A stretch of DNA of 64,000 nt from Adiantum capillus-veneris (GCA_014529385.2 CM043944.1:57297268-57361267); one strand, 5' to 3'; shown: positions 1 to 11,792, counted from the first letter of the stretch. Translations and numbers: made by a program. Notes: generated by a model not told the origin, from the letters alone.

Positions 1-544
1 ACAAAGCTTCCACATCGGTTTTTCTCTAACAAGGTGATACAGAGAACTAACTACAATACACATGATTATGCAATAAATAATCTATACCGTCTACTATGCA
101 CCTAATGGCCAAGCAAACAACACCAAGAAGACATATCATCTTGGTATCCCATCTTGTTAATATGCAACTTTCTTTGGATGACCTTGTCAGTATGAGGTAG
201 TTGAACCACCCATCATCTAGTGTTGGAGATTATATCAACTTTTACATGGTAGCATTAGGCTCAATTTCATGATTGTACACCCACATTTGCCTTGAATATC
301 TACTTTAGTCTATTTTTGTTTGTTAGATATGTTTGCAACCATACTTCATTCACATTGCTAGTTTTTATGGTATGTTAACCCATTTATTAGTTTACTAGCT
401 TGATTTTGTTCAAATAAGCACCTCATGAGCAGGCATGCCCTATTTTGGCCCTAGCGCACCCTATTTTTCAAGATTTTGTCCCAACATCATATGAAAGTGA
501 CGCTCATCTTATTTTGTCTCTCTCGAATTATTGCTCTCTTCTTT

Positions 545-588
<44 letters not shown>
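545..588. repeat. (TG)n(AG)n microsatellite
   Basis: About 11 TG units run directly into about 11 AG units, followed by a short imperfect AG stretch to about 598. It is a compound dinucleotide microsatellite. The reading frame that crosses it (poly-CV then poly-ER) is an artefact of the repeat. Confidence 0.95.
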
Positions 589-2984
589 AGAGAGAGATCT
601 GGCCATAACTATGTGCTCCACTCTCATCTCTTTCAATGTTATTGTAGTCATGCTAGTAATAGTATGTAGCCTTGTACGATCGGGAGGTGGCTGTTAGCTC
701 CCTATATTTTCCTTTTCTTAACTATGGCATAGCCATTGCCTATGGAGACGTCAAAGGGACACATTCACAACATGAGAGGAGGATAATTATCACTTAGATT
801 ATTGCATGTTCAACAAGTGCAATTGCGATCAATATCCGACGATGTTGCTACCCCTCTCAATTCAAGTTCATCGAATCCATTAGTTGGTTTAGAGTTTAAA
901 TAGAATGTGGCCATGAGTTATTGATGCAACTATGCCAAAATCGACCTAGTTACAAAAAGCCTTGCATAGGTGCATGTGTGACCATGCATGAGGTGCATCT
1001 ATTTCAAAAAGTAATTGATAACTATGCATCACGTCACCACTATCTTGGCTGGTTTTTGAAGTGGAGCTTGTTTGGGCGCAATGTTATTTGGACGACATTG
1101 TGAAGACATGGACTCTTTTGATGCTGTTACGACCAAGACAAAGAGACATCGTTGTTAAATGTCAAAACCAGTCCAAGTGACATTACCAATTCACCTAACA
1201 TACTAGCAAAGGGGGGGGTTGATTAGATTAGTTGACATTGGAAAGTCTAGCTCATTGCAAGTTCAAATGAGCAGTCCCGTCCTCATTGCCCGATGCATAG
1301 CACAGTTATCGCGCTCCATTCCCCCATAGCTCCTGCAGCTTTCGCTTTCCTTCGTTACGAAAAGCATGCGACTGCCATCGCCTCTATGCGCACAAGAAGA
1401 CGCAGTCTTCACTTTGCTTTAAGATTTCTTTGCCTTCAAATATAATCCTCGTAAAATCTTGCTCATGTTCCTACGTACTCCAGTTGCTTTTGGCCAAGAT
1501 CGAGTTCCCTGTCTTGCATAGTTGATCGATCCATGGAGACGATTAGCATACTTCCTTATACATTTTGGGTGGCGATGGTAACCTTGTTATGACATCTCAG
1601 GTATTTTTGAGCTTCACATTCTTTTGGGGTTCTGTAGTGATACATTCTGCAATGCTTATGCTTTTTTTTTTTCCCTATGTTGTTCACTCCATGCGGAAAA
1701 AGTTCAAGAGGTAGTTACCTCCATGATAACATGCATCGCAGAAAGCTTTTTTACAGGTTTTCTTGCAAATGCGAACAATAATCTGGCTGTTGGAGCAGCA
1801 TAGAATTTGCAATTTGATTTGGTTTTGCTCACTAGAAGTAGATTGCACGTTCAAGCCTCACTGATCTGTCAATGCACTTAGTGAGCTTCATTATTTTTGG
1901 TGCATGGTTCCTGGGAGACATGCCAACCGAGCTCTGTGCTCACATAGTTTTGTTAGATCCATGGATTCATGCGTGGTCAGACTACTTTGATTGTTTACAT
2001 TCTCAATTTGAGCTCTTTCCAGACTTGACTGACTTGGTATACCTGTGCCCAATTTTCATTTCCGTGGTTTCTTACCTACCTAGGTTTCTCATCGGCTCAT
2101 TAACTGAACAAAATGATCCATAATGGGATTTTTATCTACAAATCTGTGACCACTTGCTGGAGGAGTAAAAAATGAATGCAGTTAATAGGCACTTCGTTAT
2201 TTTTTTCCTTTTCACATAAATATCACATACCTGCGATCCTTATCTAAGCATGTACATGGGCATGCAAGGGGTCAAAACAGGCAAGTTAGCTGTTCTAATG
2301 CAAGTTTTTGTGAACTGATTAATTTTCACAATCAGGATGTCTAGTTTAATTAGATCTACGTATGCGATCTGTCTAGCTTGTGTGAACACTGAAGCTACAT
2401 TAGTAGCTCTCTTTACCACCACAAGGGCAAATTCTGGTGGATATTACACAGGCAAAGCTACTGACTGTTTATACTGTTTGCTTATTCGCCACTTGCTATT
2501 TCTGCTGCTAATCTGTCCTTTTTGCAGCTTTTTTCTTTGATTCTCTTCTTAATTCTTATTTGAAGCCTTTTGTAGGATAAGTCACTTGTTATTTCTGCTT
2601 ATTATCTGTCATTTCTGCAGCTTTTGTCATTGATTTTCTTCTTAATTGTTATTTGGAGCCTCTCATAGGATTAGTTTGAAAGTTGATATGGGCTTCTGCC
2701 TCGACAGAAGGGCTATTAGTAGTGCACTATGAATCGATGTAACTAAAGTCTAGAATCACTTGAATCTTCTATCTGTAGATCGCAGGATGAACAGTACTTT
2801 AATTATCATCTCGATGAGCTGCAAATGCTGTACTGTACTTAAAGAGTGGAGTAGAGAGAGAAGATGGGGGAGCAGGATGCTCCTACACAACAGATAATTA
2901 ATGGCCCTGAACTGCTGCTGTCAGCAGCATCGCTTGGGTGCTTCTTAATTAACCGAGTGTGTGGTTGCAACTCTTGGAGTGGCT

Positions 2985-3265
2985 ATGCCTTCAGCAAAGA
3001 GGGTTGTAGGTAGGTGCTCTCGAATACCACCACGAGGTCTCCGAGTCTCCAAATCGTGGGGCCTTGGCGTCTTTTACAAGGTTGTTCCTTCAGCAAAGAG
3101 GGTCTTAGGTAGGTTCTCTCCAATACCACCCCTAGTTCTCTGAGTCTACAAATCGGGGGGCCTTGGAGTCTTTTACAAGGCTATTCCTTCAGCAAAGAGG
3201 GTCTTAGGTAGGTGCTCTCCAATACCACCCCTAATTCTCTCAAGTCTGGGCCTTGGAGTTCTTTA
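2985..3265. repeat. Three tandem copies of a 99-bp unit
   Basis: The marker TCAGCAAAGA recurs at 2991, 3090 and 3189, an exact 99-bp spacing. The text between (AGGTAGGTGCTCTC, AATACCACC, GGGCCTTGGAGTC) repeats with some divergence and the third copy is incomplete. Because 99 is divisible by three, one frame shows a 33-residue periodicity, but it is soon closed by a stop, so coding is unlikely. The sequence right of the array (3270-3450) shows no repeat. Confidence 0.85.
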
Positions 3266-4701
3266 GAAGGCCCAAAAACAGGGTGGCCAAAGCTGAGTGC
3301 TTTTGGGGTGTATCTCTCACACCTCTACTCTGAGTACGAGCTCAAAACAGCCCACACGCACGCAATGACAAAAACATACTACACAAGTCTGGCACATAAA
3401 ATCAACCATCATAAAAACACTCAAGGATTCTAAAATCAAGAGAGAGAATGAGAGTTAAAGCATGAACGCAAAGCACACTGGGCCAAGGGGTTTGTGGGAG
3501 AGAAAGCAAGGGAGAGAAAGCAGGAGAAAGGAAACTAAACCAGTGACCGGGAGATTGTCTGATTCAAAGTTAGTCTAGGACCACCTTTCTGGAAGTGAGA
3601 ATTATTGTGAATGACAGGCGGAAGCAGTGATGAGCTGAGTCTGCGACCTAGTCACAGAAATCTTAACCCCTAAACCTGTCACAGCAGGCAATAGCTGGTC
3701 TTAACGAGAGCTGCTATTTTACCAGCAGTTTCTGTATAACAAGTTACAACTGTGACCAATCTCAAAGGACCTGTAAATGCGGGATGGGTGGACTTTGAAG
3801 CACAAGGGATACCTTGTACTTGCAATTGGAGCAGTTGCTTAATGACATTAACATACTAAGCATGACACTGACTAATAGTGCAGAGGTGAAGGTCTTTGCA
3901 AATGATGTGTACAGGAGGGAAACACAAATAAGGAAGTTAGGAAGCGTGTGGAGACTCTCAACCAGGTTCATTTAATTTTCTCTCTCATCCACGAATGAAA
4001 CTTAGACTGAAGTGGATGCACGAAAACAGGGAAAGAGGAAATTGAAGGGTCTTTTACTGGAAGAATAACACACATAACCACCAATGACAATTATTTGCCA
4101 TGGATTGTGATTGTATTAACTTTATGTTGAAACCATTTTGATGTGATCCAGCCTGCACTTGATGTATATGGCAAAATTCCCATTTTCAGGACTTTGCTCA
4201 AGTTGAAACTTTCTACTTGAAATTAGCCAAGACGTTTAGTTTAAAGAAAAAGAAAAGTGACATATGAAAATGCTGAAAAAAGAAAGGTTTGTATAGTTTA
4301 CAATAGTTTGGGTTGATGGGCTAAGGCTTGTAGGTTAGGTTTTAAAAAGCCTGCATATTGTGCTGCTCAAGTTTGATCATTGTGCTGCTTCAGTTCAATC
4401 TTAAAACGGATTGGCTTGGTTCTATGGTTGATTGTGAAGCTAGTGTAGCTTATCCTAGATTCACCTTTGTTTTAGCTTCTTTGACTTGGGTTTTTGTAGA
4501 TATGGGCATTCCATGGATATTTAAGTCTTATGTAAACGTTAAAAAAGTTAAGGTAGTGGCCAAAAGGATCAATATGCATAGTTTTTATTTGTAATTTCAT
4601 TTGTTGACTACTTTTGAATAAGCCAAACAACATGTTTACAATTGTGAAGTCAGAACTTTTTTTCTCCTACTGCAGGGCAAATTGTACATTATACAGAGTA
4701 A

Positions 4702-4772
4702 ATGATGCAGTCTTCAAAGTCTCCCAAAGCAGAGTCCTCGACTCCTCGTGCAGGTTTAGGGATGAGATCAAG
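4702..4772 (+). CDS. CSI1-like: CSI exon with start codon (first 23 codons)
   Basis: An acceptor at 4675 opens an exon with 26 nt of leader, then ATG ATG at 4702-4707 immediately preceded by an in-frame TAA at 4699-4701, which fixes the start. The short peptide is rich in Ser, Pro and Lys (begins MMQSSKSPKAESSTPRAG) and ends MRS plus the first two bases of an Arg codon. The donor GTAAAT at 4773 leaves phase 2, and the next exon at 26852 supplies one G, giving AGG. The spliced peptide continues into DWNGTQ and then MEDPDG, the segment that also follows a short Ser/Thr/Pro-rich N-terminus ending in an RDR-type motif in angiosperm CSI1. That phase and sequence agreement across 22 kb is the evidence for the exon. 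Confidence 0.78.
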
Positions 4773-4785
4773 GTAAATGGCTTTT

Positions 4786-4843
4786 TGTTTCTCTCACGCG
4801 CACACACATTGTTTCTCTCACGCGCGCACACACACACACACAC
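4786..4843. repeat. Duplicated TTGTTTCTCTCACGCG unit with CA/CG alternating tract
   Basis: A unit reading TTTGTTTCTCTCACGCG followed by a CA run occurs twice in a row just after the exon 1 donor; the second run is CGCGCACACACACACACACA. Alternating purine-pyrimidine DNA of this kind can adopt Z-form. No function is shown. Confidence 0.8.
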
Positions 4844-4879
4844 TTTATAAAGGGTAACACTCATATTACTGTGGGAAAC

Positions 4880-6215
4880 CTCAAGATGAGGGAAAACCCA
4901 CGAAGAAGATCAATAAATATAGCTGGAAAATCCATGCTCCAATGTAAACTTCCCTAATGAAAAGAACTACTAGCCAAAATAGTTCGGGATGCCAAGATAA
5001 GTGGAAAGTGACTTTTTTCCAATTAGCAACAAGTTGAATGGCATATGGATGAGGTATTGAGCTAGAAAATTGACTGAAAATCACATTCCAGAACGAGGTA
5101 TGCCAATGTCTAAATGTAGAGGAACGCAAATGCAAACATTTGAGTCCAAGGTTATTTTTGAGTACTGTCTATCAAGAACATAGCCTTGCAGAGCAACACA
5201 TGAATATGTAAACTCAATTGTTCAACCCTCCAGAATGCCGTGTTTCATGGAGAGCAAGCGCAAGACTTTCTTATGATGCTTAGCTGCCAAAAATTTTCAA
5301 GATTTCTAGCAAGAAATAATCAATAGAACTAGCTGGCCAATGCACTAGTGGCAAAAAGAACTGAATGAAGGCAATTAAGCAGATCGTACAATCCACAGAC
5401 CGACATGAAGTGGCCAAGTTGAAAGTTTCCAATAATGCTGTTTGTGACATACGTTATGAAGAACCCACTCCACTTATTATCGAGAAGAAGTAATACACCG
5501 TGCCAAAGTAGATACACAATGTCAGTAGGTTGTCTGACCGGTCCACATAGACGCAGATCAATTTTTAACATTCAAGATATGCAGCTTTGAATTATGAAGT
5601 TTGACATGCATGTCGTCCGTAAGAGCATACAAATCCAAAGCATTCACAGTTATTAGTCCTGCATACATGAGAGGGATCATTTCAAGGTATAAACATATAG
5701 TCATCAACATAGGCTTTGTCTGGCAAAATGAATGCTACAAGGTAAAACCAACCCATGCAGTTGATTCATAGTGGTCGTATAACCAATGTAAAGTAATAAC
5801 AGTTGGGAGGCAATTACATAGAATAGTGTACTCAGAGGACACCCTTGACGAACCGAAGGTTCAAGAGGCCAAGATCACCATCAATAATACCTCTAATGAC
5901 ACTATGATTATCCATATTACAAACATAACGCATATTTCGCGTATGAGGACCAAAACCCAACTTAAACAGCGTTTTCATGATAAAATCCCAGTGAATACAA
6001 TCAAAAGCTTTTTGCAATGTTAACTTGTATACAAGAACATCTTGATTAGTTATTTTTGCAAGCAATATTATCTGTGATATATCGATGGAGCATAAAGCCA
6101 TACTGAAAGGGACAAACCATAATATAAAACTCCTTTGATACAATTAAGCTATATTTTAGTCAAAACATTGTAAATGACAGGCATAAGAGCGATCGGCCGT
6201 ATACATTGTGCTATT
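4880..6215 (-). pseudogene. LINE relic, plant L1-type reverse transcriptase
   Basis: Reading leftward from about 6215, broken frames carry hallmarks of a plant L1-clade reverse transcriptase in order: RPIALMPVIYNVLTK-like text, ITDNILLAK, KAFDCIHWDFIMKTLFKLGF, RQGCPLSTLF (about 5822-5851, one frame away from the preceding piece), then AYVDDYMF as the catalytic YxDD box (about 5712-5735). Beyond this the frames decay, with an L1-like WKKVTFHLSWHPELFWL stretch near 4960-5020. There are many stops and at least two frameshifts, so it is an old inactive copy. It differs from families A and B below. Confidence 0.72.
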
Positions 6216-7540
6216 TTTATTTAAAAAGACACCATCTTTTGACTGGTTGAAAGTCCAGTTTTTCCGTTCTTGTTTCTGTCGTTTTTGTTTTGGGTGGTGA
6301 GTATGCTATTAATTGTGAATTCTTTCCCTTATGAAATAGACTGGCATGGTCACCATGAAATGAGTTTTGGCGGGCCTAGATAGGTGAGACGCTTCTCTTG
6401 TCAAGTAAAACGTATGCCGTTTCACTAACAGCAAGCTACCATAGTTCTAGGTTTGAAGGCTTTCCAAAATCCATCTATGAACGTTCTGGTCCCACGTTTC
6501 ATTGTGCTCTAACATTTGATTGAAATGTTTCATAGCGATACAACATGTTTCGAGGGTGAAACGCTTTGTAGTGACAAGGGAATAGCGTGAGAGATGTGAA
6601 TAGAGAGACAGGTCTCTCAATGGAGATAAGCAAATCTTCATAGATGGAAAGATCTGCTATAGAGAATGATAGATCTGAGTATGTAGATAATAGATATTGT
6701 AGAGATATTTGGAATGAGAGGAAGGAAAGAAAGAGAGATGAGGAGGAGGAGATTATACCCAGATTGACTCCCAACCAACCCTCTTAAGGGCTCCCCATCT
6801 TGTTTCCGGAACGGTTTTCTAATGCATTAGATGAATTTACAATTGATGAAAGTACCTCAGTGCACAAGTCGGCTTGACTTAATGGGGAGACTATCGATGT
6901 GGAAACTCTTTGAATGAAGCACCTTCAGGGTGATTTGATGAAGGGTTTCAATCCAGCTTGACGTGGGCTGCTGATGGCTATCCAAGGGAAGGTCTCAGAC
7001 TAATTTTCCCACCCTATGTGAGCAGGATCTATGGTTGAATGTTGTCAGCTATGGTGATTGCTGAAAATTGGGGGCAATAGTAGCTAATGATGAGGAACTT
7101 GGAAGGTCATGGAGAAGATTATGGCTGAGAATCGAGATGTTGGGCAGAAGATTGTGTCTCCTAGGGCTGAGAGGGAGCCGAAGAGAGAGGGCAATGGCTG
7201 TCCAAACCGCCAGGGTATGGGGCTGCAAGCGGATGGCGATGGGCGGAAAGTGCCATGGCTAAGGGTTGGGAAAAATGCCAGAGAAAAATTCCTCAACACG
7301 TATGGAGGTTGAGGGAGCTTAGGTAGCCCTATGACTGTTGATATTGTTACAAATTAGCCCTAAAAGTGAGGCGTATAACACAAATCAGCCCTAAAAGTGC
7401 TTTTTACAAGCCAAGGGATTGGATAATTGAAAGCCAAAGGTCGGACAATTGAAAAGTCAAAGGTTAGGGGCACCCAAAAGGATAGGCTAGTACCTATATA
7501 AAGACCTCTTGGGGGCATTTGTAACCATCATCAGTTTTTG
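6216..7540. other. No gene seen; purine-rich intron DNA
   Basis: The segment contains AG-rich tracts (about 6700-6760) and a near-direct repeat of AAATTAGCCCTAAAAGTG (about 7352 and 7382). Two overlapping short frames at 7068-7312 cover the same low-complexity G-rich stretch and match nothing I recognise. Confidence 0.5.
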
Positions 7541-8190
7541 GGCGATCTCTCTCTTTGAGCATTTGTGAAGATGAGGATCAGAGATGCTTGGGTCTGTTCT
7601 TGCTTGAGTTGAGGAGACATAGAGAATGCTTGTTGAGGCAACCAGAGAGAAAGACTCAACGACAGGTTACAAACTATTTCAAGCCGGCCATTACCACTAA
7701 ACATCTAGATAGACAGGTTTTGCAGCAGAGTTCGGATCCAACCTCCACTAGAGGCACACTGATTGACCGTGCGATGGACCTAGGGAGATCCAAGTGTCCA
7801 CGATTGTAGAAGAGGCATCCCAGCATAGATGAAGATTACAGAGGAGGATTCGGATTATTTTGGCGCACCACGCACGATGCCTAGTCAGGTTTTTGACCAT
7901 GGAGAACATTGAGGAGATCCAACACCGACCGATGTTGGACTTACTCTGAGATGGAGGATTATCCCTTTCTTAGTAGCTTAAGTTTCTTGCACCCCTTATT
8001 ATTTTGTACCTTTGTATTGACTAGAGAGTCTCTAGTCTTTCCCCTCTTTCACTTTCACTAACATTTTGTTAAGGATTTTGAGCACACAGACTTTATATTA
8101 CATTCACTAGTTTGTAACTTCTTGGTCTCATAGGTTATTTTGGCCTTTTGTAGACGTTAATATATCATTTAATTTCATTTCATTTTCTCT
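7541..8190 (+). mobile_element. LINE family B, copy B1 (5'-truncated)
   Basis: Only the 3' end of ORF2 and the 3' UTR remain. The coding part starts just after a short CT run (7544-7553) with DEDQRCLGLFLLELRRHREC, collinear with the C-termini of copies B2, B5 and B6. The 3' end carries the family signature GGTTATTTTGGCC (about 8132-8144), GACGTTAATATATC, an ATTTC repeat and then TCTCTCTC at 8182-8189. The + orientation matches the host gene. Confidence 0.8.
7555..7809 (+). pseudogene. C-terminus of family B LINE ORF2, with PIP-box-like motif
   Basis: The fragment corresponds to the last ~85 residues of the family B endonuclease/reverse transcriptase protein. It begins in the conserved DQRCLGLFLLELRR segment. 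At 7657-7680 it reads QRQVTNYF, which fits the PCNA-interacting consensus Q-x-x-[VILM]-x-x-[FY]-[FY]. STRGTLIDRAMDLGRSKCPR follows, also conserved in the other copies, and then a stop. No upstream reverse transcriptase is present, so this copy is dead. Confidence 0.78.
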
Positions 8191-9170
8191 CTCTTTTCAA
8201 TTTGAAGTGTGTGCTATTGTGTTTCACTATCTGTTTTAATGTACAAAAAGGTTTCAATGGTATCAAAGCTCAGTGAATTGTTCTTCTACGAACAATTCGA
8301 TCCTTGCTATAGTAGCAGAGCGCAATGGCTTCAAAGTAAAACTCATGCAAAGATGAAAAGGAGAACAATATCAATGATGTGGATAACACAGATGCACTTG
8401 AATTACTATGAAATTCACCAACGTATAGGGCTGAAATACTGGTTTTGCGTTTTTCTCAAATTTTGCCTCACCAATATTCTCTAGGATGATAATGCAGGAG
8501 ATAGCACACATGCCTATATAATTTTCATCGTGATTGACCATTTGGATCGTGGGCAAATGAGGGCTTAACTTGCGTTTTACCGGGTGCCAACCAAGATGGG
8601 ATAAGTCGGGATGTCAAGGTGGTGTATTGGCCACTAGATCCCTTGCAGGGGTGATGTGGAGTGATTATCCCCGATTGATTCCTTGAGGGGATTATTTGAG
8701 CTTTGTTTACGTGGGTTAAAATTGCTTGGAGTTTGCCTGTAGGGAAATTTGCCATAGGATCTGTTGCAAAGAGGAGAGCCATTCCACTTTCTTGTCACAG
8801 ATTAACACAAATAGTTGATAATGGTTTTTATTGATTGGTTTTATTTTTGGCTTTTAGGGGTGCCAAGCTGATGGCACTCTACCATCACTATGTATTTTGA
8901 TGAAAGTTGCAACAAGAATGATTTACTTTCTCATTTTGACCGATGTCTTACTATTTGATTGAGTATGATTGGATGGAATGGTTGCAGTATTCTACCTTGA
9001 TGGTGTACTAATTCATGAGACATCTGTGGAGTTCGAGTTATAACTGGATGTGATGATTAGTATGGATAAATCTAGTGTATCAAAATTTCCAATTTGGATG
9101 AAATATACTGACTATGTGGTTTTAATGCATCAAGACGTCCGTTAGAGATCGGTCAGATTTGATTGACATA
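8191..9170. other. Unassigned intron DNA with a possible tRNA-Met primer site
   Basis: At 8258-8269 the text TGGTATCAAAGC differs at one base from the initiator tRNA-Met primer-binding site TGGTATCAGAGC. It is followed by degenerate frame text beginning MASK and containing KENNINDVDN. This may be the start of a decayed LTR-element gag (Ty1/copia is possible), but no LTR lies to its left. The rest shows nothing I can name. Confidence 0.3.
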
Positions 9171-9524
9171 GTACCTTGTTGTCGACATCATCGTCCTCCA
9201 CATAGAATCTCAGTACCCCGTCGTCGTTGACATAGTCCCCATCAGTACCTCATCGTCGTCGACATAGTCCGCATGATACCTCGTCATCGACCTGGAACCA
9301 ACATCAATAGCATCAGTACCTTCAGTACCCAGCATTGGTAGCATCAGTACCCAGATTGCAGATTTCAGCCCTTATGTCGACTTCGCCATCACCGTCGTCA
9401 TCGTCGACATAGCCTAGACTTGCATCAGTCACATGCATCCCCATTGTACCAAGTTGTGCAATCATAAGTAGACCACAGTAACCCTCCCCCTTCCCCATCT
9501 ACGTCAAGGATTGCGCTAACTCCT

Positions 9525-9731
9525 ATGGAGGAGTTGGACCAAGAAAGAGAAGCAGAAAGAAAGGCCTACAAAGAAGAAATGGCAACCATAGATCGTGACT
9601 ACGAAGAAGAAGTGGCAGCCATAGAGCGTCAGTACGACTTGGAAGAAAAAGAAAGTCAAGAAAGATTTGATCGCGAGACCAAAGCAAAAATGCAAGAGAT
9701 GTTGCAACTCTTTTCTCAAGTTCAGGCATAG
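9525..9731 (+). pseudogene. Coiled-coil fragment of G1 element
   Basis: The 68-codon frame is almost wholly charged, with heptad-like spacing (EELDQEREAERKAYKEEM, then EEVAAIERQYDLEEKE), and ends LFSQVQA. A continuous coiled coil is the likely fold. It resembles the Glu/Arg-rich coil in the gag N-terminus of G3 (about 49075-49230) in position and composition rather than in exact sequence. A stop follows; the next frame begins 60 nt later. Confidence 0.5.
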
Positions 9732-9797
9732 ATGCAAGAGATTCGGGAAAAGGAGACTCTCTCAGTCTCTTCTTCTCCAAAGTAAGACACACAGGAT

Positions 9798-10349
9798 TTG
9801 CATGATTATGAGAAGCATGATGAATTGAATGATAATGATGAGCATGATGATTTTAATGCCAATGATTTGCATGATGATTTGAATGACAATGACAAGCATG
9901 ATGATTTGCATGATCAAGATGTGATTTCTCACAAGCATGATGAGTTGCATGAAGATAATGTGATTGTTCACAAGGATGATGTATTAGTGGATACTTTTTC
10001 TAGCGAAGCTAACCTCGTTGCAGACTCGATCAATCACGAAGGATCGATCTTGGCTCTCGAGCCTAGGTCCAAAGAACCCTCACAGGAAGTATTATGTGTT
10101 CGCATGATTAGTACGCACGCATTGTACGAGTGTTTCATTCGTGATCGTTTCCTGTATTTTAATCAACGTCGTTATGTAATCCCTTTTCCTAGGCATGACA
10201 TATTGTACGTTGAGCAGGTTTCATTCATGAATGAGCACGGATGTATGCGAATTGTTCATGAAAAGCTGAAAAGTATGCATTCAAGGAAGTCACATTCCAT
10301 GTCTCTTCCGTGGCACAACATAGTTGTAGTCTGTAGAAAGAGCACATGA
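9798..10349 (+). pseudogene. Asp/His-rich repeat fused to RNase H-integrase remnant (G1)
   Basis: The first ~60 residues are imperfect repeats of the type HDDLNDNDKHDDLHDQD. The following text, SEANLVADSINHEGSILALE, aligns with the ANPVADALSHKGQILALESR junction of the chromovirus G2 (about 23345-23400, - strand). IRDRFLYFNQRRYVIPFPRH aligns with the pre-integrase segment IRDGLLYFRQRLCVLPSLR of G2. So this is a pol fragment in which reverse transcriptase has been lost and an acidic repeat gained. The same order occurs in G3 at 46929-47733. A stop separates it from the chromodomain frame. Confidence 0.6.
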
Positions 10350-10353
10350 AAAA

Positions 10354-10842
10354 TTGAGCACCAAGCATGGGCATTTATGTTGTGAATTGCCACAGTTGAT
10401 TGCTTTAGATCCAAAGAGAAAGATTCGATCTCATTGTTTGCGTGTGTGTGGTAAAAGGGTTAGCACTCCGTCTCTTTGTTCATCTACATTGCATGCACAG
10501 TCTTTGAGGAAGACAAGATTTTTTCCAGTCACTTTACATGGAATAGGTATGTTTATGGTTTTGTGTTGGAAATGGTTTCAGGAATTTTCAGCCATGGAGA
10601 TTCTTAAAGAAGAAAGAAGCATGACTCTTGACGAAGTTGAAGCATTGAAGGAGCCACAGAAGACTTTGTGTCGCTTTTGGCGCGGCCCAAAGAAGCAAGC
10701 GTTGCAAACCTTTATGAAGTTCAAGTACCGCACGACCCACACATCAGAGTGGGCTGGCGAAGAGTCCCTTCCAGGAGGATTCCGGATGCTATTGGCGATC
10801 TCCTTCGACGCCATACAGTTCGGTACCAGTACCTCACTTTGA
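10354..10842 (+). pseudogene. Chromodomain-like tail of gypsy integrase (G1)
   Basis: The C-terminal part reads EALKEPQKTLCRFWRGPKKQ, then ALQTFMKFKYRTTHTSEWAGEESL. It aligns with the chromodomain region of G2 (EPEQMLLHRFSHGSKKQVRQYF, near 22000) and of G4 (near 63340-63470). In chromoviruses this domain follows integrase and can guide insertion to marked chromatin (family knowledge). The upstream half of the frame is not recognisable. The stop lies about 10 nt before the polypurine tract. Confidence 0.6.
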
Positions 10843-11167
10843 AAAGGAGAGATGTCACGTGACACATCCAACCCTACGTGTCCGTGGACAAGCTACAGCA
10901 CGACAAGGGTTCAGTCAGTCCAGTCAGTCTAGATTAGAAGTGTTATGACACTTTTGTGAGTCTGTTCGCAGACCGTGCATGCCCAGTCACTTAGTGTAGA
11001 TGCATATCCTCTGGTTGCACACAACATGATCATAAGCATTCCCATCAGAATCCTTCAGGGGAATTTTCCAGTGCATTTAGCCTATTTTACCTATTTTTGA
11101 CATTTTTCACTTATTATTTTTAAGTGACGTTCGCTGGAAAGTAGGTAGGGCAAATTGAGTAAGTTTG

Positions 11168-11175
11168 TATATAAG
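11168..11175 (+). promoter_or_regulatory. LTR TATA box
   Basis: TATATAAG is followed by CAAAC. The same sequence sits at the same relative place in the LTRs at 23798-23805 (+), 46200-46207 (-) and 50763-50770 (-), about 315-330 bp from the LTR start. Confidence 0.7.
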
Positions 11176-11792
11176 CAAACCTAGACTAGCACTAATTGGC
11201 AGAAGAGGCAACAGGAGCCAAGCTCAGCAAGCAACTTCTCAACAAGACACCTTGGCGGCTTCCCCCTCCAAGCAAGAAGGACCTCCCCCCATTGGCGTTT
11301 TCTCATCAGCAGATCATCGCCAGAAGCAAGCTCAGACCTAGCGTTTTGCATCAGCATCATCGCCACAGATCCCCATCAGCTAGCGTTTTTGCAAAGCTCA
11401 GCAACCTAGCGTTTTTGACATCAGTTCTGGCCTAGCGTTTTTGGCACTTTTCAGCAGGGCATTTTCAGCATTGAAGAACCTGCAAATTTAGCACTAGAAG
11501 AGTAGTAGATTCAGCCCGGATAGACCGTCAGTTTTCAGCCTTAAGAAACCTCAGTTTTCAGCCCTAAACCTGCAGATTTTCAGCGACAAAGACCCACAAA
11601 ATCAGCCCCCAAAATCAGCGTTTTTGGACTATCTCAGATTTCAGCCCATAGCGTTTTTGGACAGCAGATAAAAGGTTGCAGATTTCATCCCTTATGTCGA
11701 CTTCGCCATCACCGTCGTCATCGTCGACATAGCTTAGACTTGCATTAGTCACATGCATCCCCATTGTACCAAGTTGTGCAATCATAAGTAGA

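Larger units (their letters stand above)
1..4675. other. Upstream region and probable 5' leader intron of the CSI gene
   Basis: No convincing protein-coding gene is visible here; the reading frames present are short and match nothing I recognise. The segment ends in a good splice acceptor (a pyrimidine run, then CTACTGCAG at 4667-4675), so at least part of it should be an intron in the 5' untranslated region of the CSI gene. A pyrimidine-rich, leader-like stretch at roughly 1310-1600, followed by a possible donor (CTCAG/GTATTT near 1600), could be an upstream leader exon, but this is a guess. Two repeats inside it are listed separately. About 3270-4600 shows nothing identifiable. Confidence 0.4.

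Noticed and set aside
8258-8269. tRNA-like sequence near TGGTATCAAAGC
   Set aside because: It is at best a primer-binding site with one mismatch; no cloverleaf can be formed around it, so no tRNA gene is called.
9762-9971. Minus-strand frame of Ile/Met/Leu repeats resembling a membrane protein
   Set aside because: It is the antisense of the GAT/CAT-rich Asp/His repeat of element G1; the hydrophobicity is a by-product.
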